Part shown: piece by piece, positions 1-12,065 of the stretch
Numbering within the stretch: the first letter of the stretch is position 1
Layout of the letters: each line of letters begins with the position of its first letter
Origin: Atrichornis clamosus
Lineage: Eukaryota > Chordata > Aves > Passeriformes > Menuridae
Length of the DNA: 64,000 nt
Assembly (NCBI GenBank): GCA_013400975.1
Contig: WBMZ01010316.1
Coordinates: forward strand, 90,177 to 154,176
Direction of reading: 5' to 3'
Translations under genes and position numbers: made by a program
Notes under the pieces: generated by a model
Seen by the model: only the letters and a program-made list of their open reading frames with translations
Database searches by the model: none
What the model was told of the DNA's origin: nothing

Positions 1-581
1 TGTTTTAAACCCAGTTTGGAATCCTGCCAGTTTTCAAAGTGAAAATGTTTTTAACTTGACCTATGTGGAAAACCTGAGGTTTTGAGTGGACTTGTCTAAT
101 TTCCCACATGAGAATGTTGCAGAATAGGGCACTGGGTTGTGAATAAAGTTCTGTGAGTATTACCAGAATTATCAGGGTTAAGCATCAGTTCTTGGGCTTT
201 CTCATACCATGCAGATTGTCAGACATGTAACTTAGTCTTTCGGTGTTTGGTATTTAGCCTCAGGTACTGATTTGAAAGATGGGGCTTTATGTCGTTCCTC
301 TTTTTTTATTAATTTTTTTTTATGTCCTTTCTGTGTTTTAGCATGTGAGTTCTGGAAGAAACTGTTGCCTTTTTTTTTTTAATGCAACTGAATATGTCTT
401 TATATGTTGATAGGACAGTTACACCATGTGAAACCCTGGATCTTCTAGCAATGGGCTGTTTCTTTCCTGTGCTAAAAATATTGAACCACTAAAAAACTGA
501 ATTGAGCCACTAACAAACATAGCATTCAGTTTAAAATGTCTAAGATGTTGTTCTTTTTTCTGGTTTTTTTACTCCAAACAG
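1..581 (+). other. SETDB2: SETDB2 intron, 3' part
   Basis: AT-rich sequence with several T runs and a strong pyrimidine tract just before the AG at 580-581. I found no conserved reading frame here, so it is read as the tail of the intron before the first visible SETDB2 exon. Confidence 0.7.
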
Positions 582-1148
582 CAAAAAAGAGCAGATGGAA
601 AGAACAGGTTCAGGGAGTAAAGAAGCATCCAGCAAAATTCAAGGTTTACCTTTAAACCTGCAGTATCAGAACCACAAGTGCTCTAGTGCATGTCTTGCCA
701 ACAGACCAGCAGGGTCCTACAAGTGTGAAAATCCTCTGAAGATCCCAATCCTGTTTCACTTTCAAAGACGCCATGCAAAAGCAGACTGCCTTTCGAAATC
801 ACTGGATGTGAATTACAAAGCTCCTTGTGGTAGGAGTCTGAGAAGCTTTCGAGATGTGCGAAATTACTTGTTTGAAACAGAGTGCAATTTCTTATTTGTT
901 GATCACTTTTCCTTCAACACATACGTACTGTTGGGCAGGAACACCATGAATCCTGAACCCCTTGTGTTTGACTTTGATATTAGCAATGGAGCCGAGTCTG
1001 TGCCTGTCTCCTTCTGTAACAATCTTGACCACGCAAGATTACCTTATTTCAAGTACCGGAAGTCATCGTGGCCACGTGGATATTATCTCAACAATTTCTC
1101 CAGCCTGTTTGTTGATTCCTGTGACTGCACAGATGGCTGCATTGATAG
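582..1148 (+). CDS. SETDB2: SETDB2 exon: MBD and start of pre-SET
   Basis: The exon follows a pyrimidine-rich tract and an AG at 580-581, and ends before GTAGGT at 1149. It opens with one nucleotide of a split codon. The protein contains [13 protein letters not shown] and [18 protein letters not shown], typical of the SETDB methyl-CpG-binding-like fold, then the pre-SET cysteines of [10 protein letters not shown] second GT at 1153 (frame-breaking) is possible but not used in this model. Confidence 0.92.
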
Positions 1149-4100
1149 GTAGGTAGAAAGATCTTGTCTCAGACCAGTGACATGGGATACGTCAGTGGCA
1201 GGGTGGTGGTGTATGAAGGCACAGAGTACCAAACAGTGCCAAACAGGACCAGCACTGCTGCAATATCTTATGCCGTGCTCTGTGTTGACTGACACCACTG
1301 TCTTTCTCTTCTCGCAAACTTGGTTGCTCCTACTAGTCCATCCTCTGCTGTAGGGAAGGAAGTGATCAACAGGCAGATTATTGTGTTCCTTTCCCTTTTT
1401 TCCCAAATTGGCAGTGCTTCTCCTCCAGGTGGAGCTGACAAGCAGATCTCTTGGCTTTGGAAAAAGAGTAGGGAAGGGAGTCTTGTGTCAGCAGGGGCAG
1501 TCTCGTTTTCATGGCAGAGAGGGAACGATCTTGCATGACAATTTCTGCTGCAGCTCCTACTGTGAGATGGTATCCTACAGACAGCCTGGAGGGATCAGAG
1601 CATTTGGAACTTAGAAGGTTACTGAGGGCAGAGAAAGAAACATCCCGGTTCCCAATTTCTGCATGCCCTCCTTCCCCTTGTTTAAACATAAACTATGAAA
1701 TCCTATGGTTACAGGATTCGTTTGTGATCTAAGCAGTTACAAGAGTCTTGCTCATTGCTGTATTTTTCTAAATCCCAGTATCTCTGAGCTGCAGACACCC
1801 TGGGAACCTGTCACAGTTATCATATGCAAGTTTGGTGATAACTTTGTCTACTTTCTTGAAGAGTTTTTGTCTGTTCTTTGTCTGTAAGTGTTACTTGTTA
1901 TTTTGTATCATTGACAGCTAGGGCAGTTGCACATACTGATATGCAACATAGTTGTTCATGACCCAAGGAAAGGTTGAAATCACAGCCTGGTATAATGAAG
2001 CTTCAGTAATTAAAGTTATTTAGTTTCAGCTGAGCGGTGGGGAACAGCATGCCACTACTTTGCACTGAAGTCCCATAAGAGTTGAGATGCTTTTGATATG
2101 CAGTTTTGAGGGTCAGAATTTGCACAATCACTGTGACTCTTTGGAGTTATCACGACATACAATGGTGAAGATGAGCACTGTTGCTTGAGTTCTCCACAGT
2201 GTAAAATTCTTCACTTCCTGGGGGCTAAGGTGGGAGGAAGATAACGAAGTAGTGGCTAACAAGACGGGATGTTATGCCAGAAGAGTTGATTTTTATTCAT
2301 TTGATCCATTTGACCAGTGTCCTATTTGCAATTAATTTCTGTTGTACTTCAGTTATTTGCATGTTCCTTCTGTTTGCAGCAGAAGGATGGCATTAGGGTG
2401 GAGAGAACATGATTATTGTAAAGCACATGTAACCAGCTAAGAGACTGAGGAAAAAGGTAGGGTGCCTGAAACGGCCTTGTGGAGTCAAAGGAGCAGGAAA
2501 GAGGAACATAGGTGTATGTATAGAAGAGAGCGTGTGTGTGTGTGTGTGTACATTTCAAATTACCTAGATATATGATTGATTTATGCTGCTCCAAATACTT
2601 TCTGAGATGTTTTGCTCTTATTTTTAGGTCAAAGTGTGCGTGCCTACAGCTAACTGCAAGAGGCTGTAGTAAAATTTCTCTATCTCCAGGTAGTAAAAGA
2701 TTCCACGGATACCGTTACAAAAGACTGGAGGGACCTGTTCCTAGTGGGTAAGAAAGACTATAGGAGTAAAATAAGAGCATACAAATAAAATAGCAGTTAA
2801 TGTGCAGTCTAAGTACTACAGGATTAAAATAACTGGAGGTTTTGGATTACTGAAACCTTCCATTTTTGTCACAATTTTACTGACAGATCAGGATGATAAA
2901 CAATAGTTAATGTGACTTGAGTAAAAGGAGGAAAAAAACACCTTTTGTATTGCAGATCCTACAGTTTTCACAGCTTAGATCAAGGTCCAGGAAAAGTGTG
3001 AAGAGTGACCAGAGTCCTAAAGACACATCAGCCAGCTGCTGTTGCCAGACTTGGTTATGTGTGACTCTTCCAAGAATCTCCAAAGCCATCCAATGCTTCA
3101 AGTGTTTGCCCTTTCTCTTATTCAGCTCCCATGGATTAAGATGTGGCCCGAAGAAGGTGCCAGTTTCTTCAGGTTTTTAGGAGAGGAATTGTGCAAGGTA
3201 GCGTTCTGCAATAGCCAAGGGCTTGAATTCACAGGCATAAGGAGCCCCTTTCAGTCCTCTGTGTGATGTTAGTTTATGACTGACGTGCAGAATTCTAGTT
3301 GTCAGAGAACCCAGAAACAGATGCAAAAAAAAAGCACAGTTATGAGTTCTTTTGGAAATACTTTATTAAATCCTTAAACTCATGACAGCTGCAATGAAGT
3401 CCAAGGATATGTTGTCTTTGCTAAAATCTGTTCCAGCATAGAATGAGGTGCTTCACAGGGCTTTCTGTTTCTGTGTGATTTACTCCTATAAAACAAAAAT
3501 ATAGCATTTGTTTTTCTTGTATACTTATACCAAAATCTGGCAGACAGACTCTTAAAATTCATGAATCAGCAATCAAGAAAGTCACAAGCTTCTGAGCATT
3601 GCTGCATAACCAGTTTTAGCCAGAGTCTTTATCTTTTCAGTCCACTGCCTTATTGATGCTTAGAAGGGAAATTAATAATAGGAACAGTTATGGTAATGCA
3701 TCCTTTTATATTGTGTTTTGGTTTTCTTCCTCTTGACAGAATTTATGAGTGCAGTGTGTTGTGTAGGTGTGACAAGTTGATGTGTCAGAACAGAGTTGTA
3801 CAGCACGGCATCCAAGTCAGGCTGCAAGTGTTCAACACGGAGAAGAAGGGCTGGGGCGTCCGCTGCCTGGATGATATCGACAAGGGGACATTTGTTTGTA
3901 CCTACTCAGGTAACAGGAGGTGGCCCGTGGAAGACATATAGCATAATTCTCCCTCTCCTGTGGTCTGTGCCTTGGATTTTTTTTGAGAACAGGAAAATAC
4001 GAGGTTGGAAGAGAAGCGTGTCAATATAATCTTAACTTGCAATATGATCAAACGGACAGAAGAACCTTGAAGAATTCTGCAATGAGATGGTGACAAACAA

Positions 4101-7100
4101 ACAATCAAAACAATATCGAGTAAAGCCTATTTCAGACTGTTGGTTTTTTTCCCTCACAAGTCTGTGCATCCTGTACCAGGGCTAGTTTTCCTTCAGTATA
4201 AATCACAGAATCATAGCATTGTTAGGGTTGGAAGGGACCTTAAAGATCATTTAGTTGCAGCCCCATCACCATGGTCAGAGACACCTTTCACTAGACCAGG
4301 TGGCTCAGGACCCCACCCAACCGGACCTTGAACACTTCCAGGGATGGGCACAGCTTCTCTGGGCAACAAGTAGCATTACCTCAGCACCCTCACAGGGAAG
4401 AATTTCTTACTAATATCTAATCTAGACCTACTCTCTTTCAGTTTAAAGCCATTTTACCTTGACTTATCACTACCTGCCCTTGTCTAATTCAGTTTGTGTG
4501 TCAGCCTATATCAACATCATAGAATGATAGACTGCATTCACATTTTGCTTTTCCAAGTAATGTTCTTGTATTTTTTAATGTAAGTTTAACCTGTGATAGC
4601 GAGTGTGACTCAGCAAACAAGCGTTTAAAGAAAAACAACACCCAAGAAAATTTTTCTTTTTCTTTCAGGCAGATTAATGAGCAGAGCTGAAGTATTGGGA
4701 GATGCTGGTCAAGAGCTGAAAGAGAAGAGTGCAGGGAATGACAGAGGCCATGGCTTTTTGGCCAAAAAAAGAAAACTTGACACTGATTGTTCAGACTCAG
4801 TGATTGAACTAGTGCAGACTGGAAAAAATGTAATTCTTGAGAATCAGGAATCTTTGTCTCAGACTGTGGATAGTGAAAATATATCAACTCTGTAAGTTTA
4901 TTAAAGTAAACTCAAGCATAACAAAACTAATATTCTGCTATTCAAGAAATTCTGTTGTATAACTTAGAGTATGTCCTGTTATGAGGGTCGTGGGTTTTTT
5001 CTTTCTGAACTTTTAAAATTTCAGGTTATTTCTTCTAGTGGGACAGAGTTTTTCCTCTATATTTATTTTACTTATTATGTGTACCACTTGGCATTTTCTA
5101 GAAATCCAGTTCATCTCTTGGGCATACTTGATCTCTTCAGGGAATTAATCATAATGCTAATTTGAAAGAATGAATAAAATATACTTGAGATAAATAATTT
5201 AAATACACTTGATGACACTGAAAAGTTTGATAACATTTTAGCCACTAACTGTCCTGCCCTTTGCTCCCAGTCTCTAAACTTTTTGTTATTTGTAACATAA
5301 GCTTTCCTGCTAGAGACCTTAACCTTTCCTGTTAGGAGTCTGACAACACCTCACTTTTACAGTGAATTATGTTTTCATTGTATACTCAGGGTCTCATAGC
5401 CTGTCGGGATTCCTGCAATAAATTATAGTAAAATAACTGCGTGCACATGTCAATAGCATACTGTTTTCTTTTCAGAAGTATGTTGGGAGCTTGTTCTCCT
5501 AAACTTCATTCCCTTCTCTGCCACACTACCTTGTGAACACTTTCTTTGTACTACTCATAAATGAGTGCAAATTCTAGGTCTTTTCATAGTGGAAGATTAT
5601 TGTGGATCTTTGAGAAGCACCATGAAATTGCAAATGGAAACTTTTAAAAATATTTGCCACTATATTCTCACTTGTGTTTCAGTGTCTTGGAAATCTAGTG
5701 AATTAATAATTTTGTAATTTCATAATTATAAACAATCAGCTAGTCTTTTCTTCTACTAAGTGCCATTACTAAAAATTGCAGGGAGGCACAGTTTCTAAGT
5801 TGCCTTTACTGCACTGCTACCTTAAATCTCTCTAATTTCTTTTCCTGAGAATAAATATGTTTTGCACGTAGGCTATGTAAAAAATATGACAGACAAAAAG
5901 ACTTTGTTATTCTGCCTCTTAAGAAATTATAGTCCAGTTGAACTGAGAAACCTATGAAAGGACTTAAGTGTGCTTAGCATGACATTTCATTCACCCAAAC
6001 AGATTGCCTTTAGAAGGATGTAGTCACGTAATAATGCCACATCTTGTGGCCTCTGTGCACTTCGAATTTACAAAGGGGTTTAAATCCTAAGAAAGTCTTA
6101 AGGAGTACCATTTCTCACCATTATCAGTAGCCCAAAGAAGTATCATGATTTTTTTTCGTGGGAAAGGACATAAAAGCAGCTGCTGGAATCTCAAAAAAGT
6201 GTGAGCAGCTATTTTTTTACAAGTACTATAGAGAACCTAGCCTAGGTTCTCAATTCTTAAAGGCAAAGTAGTCCCAAAACATGAGATGAGGCCAGGCTCT
6301 GCTGTAGTGCCTTCTAGAGAAGAGACTGGAACTAGAGACTGTTAGAGACATGTGTGTTGTGGATTACTCATGGGTCTGTTTGTCTTTTTTAATTTCCTTT
6401 TGACCTTTCTGTACAGGTTTCATCCAAAGAACTCAAGTCATGCAACCACGAGAAGGCTTGGAACTGGAACAGTTATTTTTCACAATCACCAGCTAAAAAT
6501 GGTAATAATAATAATAAGTGGCTTTAATAGATTCATTTTTTACTGTGCTGAATATGTATGTTAATTCTGACATTTTCATCTTGTATGTTTAGATAATTCT
6601 AGTGACGTTTCTTCATGAGATTGTGTCACACTGTGAGCTAAGCTGTCATGCTGGAAGCTGTACCCCATCCCTTCTCCATTATCAGTCCTTCATCGTGTTA
6701 CCCCAGACCAGCACTAACTACTCTCACAGCCTTCCCTGCTCCACCCTTCACTTACAGTCCAGCCTCAAGAGCCTTAAGTAATTATTCTCCCCCTCCGTGC
6801 CTTGTTGTAACTAAATACAAGGTTAGGTGGCAGAGTGATAATATTTTAGTGATGTCTCCCCAAAGAATGGCATAGCAGGGAGAGACGAAAATCTCAGGAT
6901 TTGTATGCAGTTTTCTCATACAGTGGCAGAGTTGGGAGAACTGGCCTGAGTTTGACTCCTGATCTTACGAGTGTGAAATGTTGCCTGCAAATACGTGCAA
7001 AGGAGGAAACCTGGGGTAAACTTACTGTGTGGGTTTTATTGGACTCATTAAGAAGTGCACATGGGATTTTCATGCTAACATTTGGCAGTGGTGTCCATTC

Positions 7101-10100
7101 TGGAGCTTCCATAACTAATTGCCTTTATGTGATGGGAGAGGAGAAATTCTGCCACATCTCTGGTAATTTCATTGAAACTGTAAAAAGCATGTCTGGGATT
7201 TGGTTCAGCAACTTACAGTTCTGATGAAATTGTTGGGACATAAGCACTTATTTAAGTGTCTTACTGAGTAGGGTACTCTTCTCAGGTTATTTTGAAGAAT
7301 AATTTGAAATCAAGATAAATGTCGTATTGCAGTAAATGTATTAACTTTTCAAACTCAGCAACAGCCATGCATTACAGTAGGTTTGAAACTTCAACCCTGG
7401 AGTTCTAAAAGCCACTTGCTGTCCCGTGGTGACCCAGAGTTGCATACAGCAACAACGCATCACAGCCTTTTCATTTGATACACAGGTGCACAGTGCCAGC
7501 TCAGATGAAGATGATAGTTCTCAGATTCATCAGTCAAGAAAAACAAAACTAACCAGTGGAACAAAGAAAGGAAAAGAAAGTAGGTTTGCAGAGCTATACA
7601 TATTGCATGCTTTGTACGACTGTGCTCCATGAGGTGATAGACTTTAATGTAGGCAGGGTGGGCAGGCCTGTTCTCAGAGTAGAACGATGTTGTCTGCAGA
7701 TCTTGAGACATGGACTGTCCCAGCAGCAGCTTCCCAAATACAGTGCAATTGTGGGAAAGTCAGTCTTGCAGACTTTGCTGTGTGACACCAGCCAACAAAA
7801 ACTGAACAGGATATAGTGCTGGAGTGGAAAGACCTCAAGCTGCAGAGGGAATGTGACACTGATGCTGTTTGCACATGCATCTTGTTTCTGTCTTAATTAC
7901 AGTTTGTGATTCTCTTGGGAATTAAGGCAGAGAATGATAAAAATTGGTATGTGAAAAAAATCAATCTGGAGTGGGGTTTGAGAAGAGTGAGAGACTAGGT
8001 CACTCACAGGGGCCTTGAGCATGTGCTGTAGCCACCACAGCAGGAAACAGTCATTTGCAGGATGATTGATGAGAGGCATGGAAAAGTTGTGTTATAGACT
8101 TGTAAAGAGCAAGGAAGCTGCTTAGATTTTGGAGGACATGAGTAAGAGTGGGTGGGTAACAGTTCAGGGCCAAACAAGGGAAAGGCTTTGGCCTTAAACT
8201 GGTGTTGAAAAATAATATACATGCCCATTGACAGAATCCACCCATCAGCAGAAGAAAGAGCATCTGATGGAAATTGGACAGATTGACTCTGCTGGTGTGG
8301 ACAGTGCAGGATGCAAAAGAAAGAGTATGTCACTGCAGGGTGTTGATTGTGACAAGTCAGTTGTGCTGGATGACACATGTGTTGTGAAGCCATCCAACAA
8401 TGTACCCCTAAAAACTGACTGCAAAGAGGAAAATAGCAAGCAGTCAAAACAAGATGCATTTTGTGAGGAGGCTGATGATGACGGGATACTTCTGAAGAAT
8501 GCTAATGAAGAAAATGTTTATGTACTGGATGCCACAAAAGAAGGAAATGTGGGTCGTTTTCTAAATGTAAGTAAAAAGTTTCATGTGTTCTCTTTGTTGT
8601 CTTTACAAATACATCATTTACTTATTTAAGCTTAAACTAGGAAGCTTTTGCACATAAACCATATATGTGGGAGGTGCATGACAAGGGAGGCACATGTGGT
8701 GCTCCTTGCCATCACAATGACAGGACAGTAGGTTGGGTCACACTGGCTCTTTGTGCCTCCGTAAGCTGATGCATGCTACATACCAGTTTTTGGTCCCACT
8801 AGGTTCCTGAGAGACATATTCCCCAGTAATGGGTAACATTTTTTCCCGATGGCCTGTTTGGGGGTCCAGAGAGCAAATAACACATTTTTTTGAGCCACAT
8901 GCCTTCTCCCAGCCTCATTTTTTTATTTCCCAGCCATTGTAAGTTCTAGTTTGTTCTGGTTTAGGGCAAGTTTTGTGGTATTGTATGAAACTGCCCTACT
9001 GTTCAATCATAGGTTAGAAAAGTGGTCTGTCATACTGTGTACGTGGCTGCTAAATAAGTCTCTCAATTTTGACTTGCCAAGAAATAAATAGCAATGAATC
9101 TGCAAGTTCCTCCAGCTAAGATGAATAGTTCATGGACATATTTGCATGTACTCTGCAAATAATTTATTTCTCTTTATTGGCATGAATATGTGTCTTACAG
9201 CAAAACCCTTGCATATATTTAAGCTGTTCTTCTTGCAGCAGTAATGTGGTGTTAGGTTTCTGTAAGATGCACTACTAATCTTTTCTTTGCACCCGTGAGC
9301 ACACACGTGTTCCTATGTGCACCTCAATGACCTTTCACATCTTGTACTTGGCCAACACACAGTCATTTAATCCATTGCTTGCTCCCTAGCACTGCTACCC
9401 TGGAAATGGCATTGAGTAATAAACATTCTGTGTGGGTTGGAGAAGGGAAGGAAGAAACTACCTTTACTAGTGACAGATATCTGTCACAAAATTGGGTTTT
9501 CAGTCAATGATGCGGTGTTGGACTGTTTCTAATTCAGATTTTCTGTTTTACAGCACAGCTGCTGCCCAAATCTCTTTGCACAAAGCGTGTTTGTAGAGAC
9601 TCACAACAGAAGTTTTCCATGGGTGGCATTCTTCACAAACAGGTGAATTTCTGAAAGTTTAATGTTGTTCATTCAAGGCACTAGGGTAAAAAAGCAGTGT
9701 TTAGTTTTTAAGACATAATTATTCTGAGGGGTGCAGCAGATGCTTAGATCATGAAAGCACAAAACTGCCTTCTTATGGGTAACTTCTTATTGTGCACTGA
9801 AGACAAGAAATATAGCTTGTTGATTATCACTGACGAGTTCTTCTTCAGTTTTGCACTGTCATTTAAAGTAGGGAAGCTTAATTTTGATGTGTCCACTTCA
9901 GTGATAATCTTCTTCAGTGGAGAAATAGGTTTAACTCAGCATGGTCATTTTGAAAGCCAAGGTTCTCTCATCCCACTGTTGTGTCTTCAAGAACGGCCAG
10001 CAGATCTGGGTCCCATAGGGCAGGATTGAACCCCACGGGATATTAAGGTTGGGACACTTTGTGGGCCAAACCACCCAGCTTCAGGCCTTCTTACAGCTGT

Positions 10101-11711
10101 CAAAAGAAGCAAGGCTTGGTGTAGCTCAACATATCCTGGGGACATGACACCAGGATACTCAGAGGTGAAAATTTGCTCTGAAGGTAAAAGTTGTGGGTAT
10201 TTCCTTGGTATCTGACAGAAAGGAAGATACAGAGGACTGCTGCCAGTGAGACACAAGAAGGCAGCAACTATAAACCCATGAGGGGAAAGATTAATTGTAT
10301 AAATGAAGCTAGCTGATGCCTGGGCCAGTGATATACTAGGTGAGAACATAGAATAGAGAGGAGAGACTTTGTTCCAACAAACCAGTTCCAGGAAACACTG
10401 ATTTTCTGTGGAGCCTTGCAAATCTGGTTCATACTGACACAGATGCTGTGGATTGCATTGTGAGGCTTCCAAGAACTGCAAAGACGATGTTTTAAAATAC
10501 GTCAGAAAAAAGATTTTGTTTTAGCTAGAGCCTTTCTTGCTCAGGTACTCAGTAAAGAAGTGTGTAGTGGGGACTGAGGCCAGTGGAGAGAGGTAACAGT
10601 GATCAGCAAAGGCACTTAGGTAAGAAGATTGTTGAAGGAGCCTTCCCCTGATTGATCTCCCATTTCCTGGGCATCACCCTTTTACAACTTTTTTACATTA
10701 AGGACTTCATTTGGATCATTGAGCTCAATTGTGTACCTTCCATGAACTTGCCCAGTAACTTTTTATTTGTTGTAAATGTCTGGTCTCCAAAACATCTCAA
10801 GTCAGCAAGTCTGCAATTATGTGCTGTATGAGAAGTCCTCATTGTTTGTTTTCAGCCTGCTGCCTGGCAATTCACTGGATGTCACTTATATCATATATCC
10901 AGTGAGAAACATCAGAGAATTACTCTCTTCTTTACAATATTCATATTTTGTTATATTTTCCATCAGTTGTCCTTCAGCATCTTAGTCTCAGGTATTTAAT
11001 TTGGCATTTATTTTGGACAATGAATTTCCTACCTTAGACATTTCTTCTCTAGTACTGTCAGAGCAGCTGGTTCATGAGGAGCATGCGTTTAATTCAGAGT
11101 CTTGGGCTCTGTGCAGATAGTGCAATTGAATTGAAATGTAGCTTGTCAGACCAAAGATGACAGCCTTCAACAGCATATCTAGAGACCTGTTCAAACTTCA
11201 ATGACGCACTCTACATAGTAAAAATAACAAAACTGTTACCATTTAGATGTATTCACTCGTGGTTTTCCTTCATTTTTTTTGTTTGATTTTTGTTTTCCAG
11301 AATTTCCCTCTAAGTTAGAGCACATTGTTTAGACTCTGACCCTATTGCACTGCCTCATAAATTCTTTTCTCCTGTGTGTGGGTATTTGCAATCTCCATAG
11401 CTTTGGTAGTCAAAGCAGCACGCATGTGCCAGAGACTCCTTGTATCTCTTGGCTCTCTCCCAACAAGCTGCCTGTGTGATACTCCCTGACTCCTACAATT
11501 TTTGGGTTTGCATGTGTGTCGTTGGTGACAAATTGTAAGTACAATACTGTTTCACTTAGTTCAAACAAATTGACCGAGTGTTTTATTTCTTAGACATGTG
11601 AAAGCTGGAACCGAACTCACATGGGATTATGGTTATGAAGCTGGAAGTATGCCAGAGACAGAGATTTCCTGTCAGTGTGGCGTTCAGAAGTGCCGGAAAA
11701 AAACCTTATAG
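582..11711 (+). CDS. SETDB2: SETDB2, histone H3K9 methyltransferase, partial (5' exons outside window)
   Basis: Nine exons join in frame: 582-1148, 2628-2747, 3740-3909, 4669-4891, 6417-6501, 7486-7579, 8235-8566, 9554-9642, 11594-11711 (stop TAG 11709-11711). All introns are GT-AG. They give 598 codons; the human protein is about 720 aa, so roughly 120 N-terminal residues are missing. Counting from the lysine at 583, I see an MBD-like stretch (about 50-120), a cysteine-rich pre-SET (about 140-290), the first SET part ending CTYSG, a long polar insertion (about 300-520), then the catalytic NVGRFLNHSC (524-533), ELTWDYGY (567-574) and a post-[11 protein letters not shown] (586-593). The split SET with MBD is specific to the SETDB family, and the short size and lack of tudor domains point to SETDB2 rather than SETDB1. 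Known role: H3K9 trimethylation, chromosome condensation and repression of inflammatory genes. Catalytic motifs look intact. PHF11 follows on the same strand. Confidence 0.95.
2531..2547. repeat. GT microsatellite
   Basis: About eight GT units in SETDB2's first visible full intron, roughly 80 nt before the exon at 2628. Confidence 0.9.
2628..2747 (+). CDS. SETDB2: SETDB2 exon: pre-SET
   Basis: Acceptor TTTTTAG at 2621-2627; donor GTAAG at 2748. It completes the split Arg codon and encodes [13 protein letters not shown] and [11 protein letters not shown], the middle of the zinc-binding pre-SET region. The exon is 120 nt and the phase matches both neighbours. Confidence 0.93.
3740..3909 (+). 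CDS. SETDB2: SETDB2 exon: end of pre-SET and start of SET
   Basis: Acceptor TTGACAG ends at 3739; donor GTAACA starts at 3910. It encodes [20 protein letters not shown] (pre-SET zinc ligands), then [23 protein letters not shown], the first SET strand block. It is more GC-rich than the flanking introns. Confidence 0.94.
4203..4495 (-). mobile_element. CR1 LINE 3' fragment, antisense
   Basis: Read on the plus strand it begins with the inverted CR1 tail (CACAGAATCATAGCATTG, GGGTTGGAAGGGACCTTAAA) and continues with CACTAGACCAGG, GGACCTTGAACACTTCCAGG, GAATTTCTTACTAATATCTA and CTTATCACTACCTGCCCTTG. About 290 bp of CR1 reverse complement in a SETDB2 intron. Confidence 0.92.
4669..4891 (+). CDS. SETDB2: SETDB2 exon: start of SET insertion
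   Basis: Acceptor TCTTTCAG ends at 4668; donor GTAAGT at 4892. It encodes [14 protein letters not shown] and then a polar, low-conservation stretch with a basic AKKRKLD patch that could act as a nuclear localisation signal (inference). This begins the insertion that splits the SET domain. Confidence 0.9.
6231..6251. repeat. 21-bp palindrome
   Basis: GAGAACCTAG and CTAGGTTCTC are exact reverse complements around one C, in a SETDB2 intron. Confidence 0.85.
6417..6501 (+). CDS. SETDB2: SETDB2 exon: SET insertion
   Basis: Acceptor GTACAG ends at 6416; donor GTAATA at 6502 opens a short AAT microsatellite. It encodes [18 protein letters not shown] and ends on HQLKM. Phases agree on both sides (2 in, 0 out). 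It has no catalytic motif. Confidence 0.82.
7486..7579 (+). CDS. SETDB2: SETDB2 exon: acidic/serine part of SET insertion
   Basis: Acceptor CACAG ends at 7485; donor GTAGGT at 7580. It encodes [19 protein letters not shown] and a basic TKKGKE end. The SSDEDDSS acidic-serine run resembles casein kinase 2 targets (inference). Confidence 0.85.
8235..8566 (+). CDS. SETDB2: SETDB2 exon: end of insertion, first catalytic SET motif
   Basis: Acceptor TTGACAG ends at 8234; donor GTAAGT at 8567. Most of the 332 nt encode a polar, acidic segment; the last residues are [16 protein letters not shown], the S-adenosylmethionine-binding start of the conserved SET C-terminal half. The NHSC motif is split across this exon and the next. 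Confidence 0.93.
9554..9642 (+). CDS. SETDB2: SETDB2 exon: SET catalytic core
   Basis: Acceptor TTTTACAG ends at 9553; donor GTGAAT at 9643. It encodes [19 protein letters not shown] and WVAFFTNR. His-Ser-Cys completes the cofactor-binding NHSC motif, and the rest is the strand and helix leading to the catalytic tyrosine. Confidence 0.95.
11594..11711 (+). CDS. SETDB2: SETDB2 last exon: catalytic Tyr and post-SET
   Basis: Acceptor TTCTTAG ends at 11593. It encodes [17 protein letters not shown] with the SET tyrosine motif, then post-[11 protein letters not shown] zinc ligands, RKKTL and the stop TAG at 11709-11711. Confidence 0.95.
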
Positions 11712-12065
11712 GCAAAGCTTTCCTACTGTCAACACATCCTGTACCTGGGGATTTATATGCTGGAAGGGACGACTACTCAGTGAACAGTGCACTCAAGTCT
11801 GTGGTGCTACTTGCATTCATTTTAAATGCCTTTCACCTGATTTTTTTTAAATTTACATTTAAATTTCACTTTTGTAGTTGAAAGAATTAGAACTGTTTGT
11901 CCTAAAAACAGGCATCAAACATTTCCTAGATAATTTCTATTCTCCTGGTCTTCCTCCTCCCCTCTTCTAATCTGCAAGCAAACTTCACAGTGCACTGGAA
12001 GAACTCGTGCTCTGTGCCCTCTGCATCAGAGACATGACTGATTAAAGCAACAGTTCCTTGGCGTT
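11712..12065 (+). other. SETDB2: SETDB2 3' UTR, probable
   Basis: Non-coding sequence after the stop. The first good poly(A) signal is ATTAAA at 12041-12046, followed by a GT/T-rich stretch (GGCGTTTTCTGTGTCC) that would serve as the downstream element. A longer 3' UTR using AATAAA at 12924-12929 cannot be excluded. Confidence 0.55.
12041..12046 (+). terminator. SETDB2: Candidate SETDB2 poly(A) signal ATTAAA
   Basis: ATTAAA lies about 330 nt after the stop, with a GT-rich segment beginning about 20 nt downstream. It is a variant hexamer, so the call rests on position and the downstream element. Confidence 0.5.

Larger units (their letters stand above)
1149..11593 (+). other. SETDB2: SETDB2 introns (eight)
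   Basis: Introns at 1149-2627, 2748-3739, 3910-4668, 4892-6416, 6502-7485, 7580-8234, 8567-9553 and 9643-11593. They are AT-rich and hold a GT microsatellite (2531-2547), a CR1 fragment (4203-4495), an AAT run (6502-6516) and a 21-bp palindrome (6231-6251). I saw no RNA gene or extra exon. Stray reading frames are short and lack recognisable motifs. Confidence 0.8.

Noticed and set aside
6900..7800. Apparent similarity between text near 6925-7000 and 7645-7710 (AACTGGCCTGAG / CAGGCCTGTTCTCAGAG)
   Set aside because: Only short scattered matches by eye; not convincing as a duplication.
9987..10481. 164-codon minus-strand frame in a SETDB2 intron
   Set aside because: No motif or homologue that I recognise, no splice context, low-complexity hydrophobic and proline text. 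It may be part of an unrecognised old repeat, but I cannot support that.
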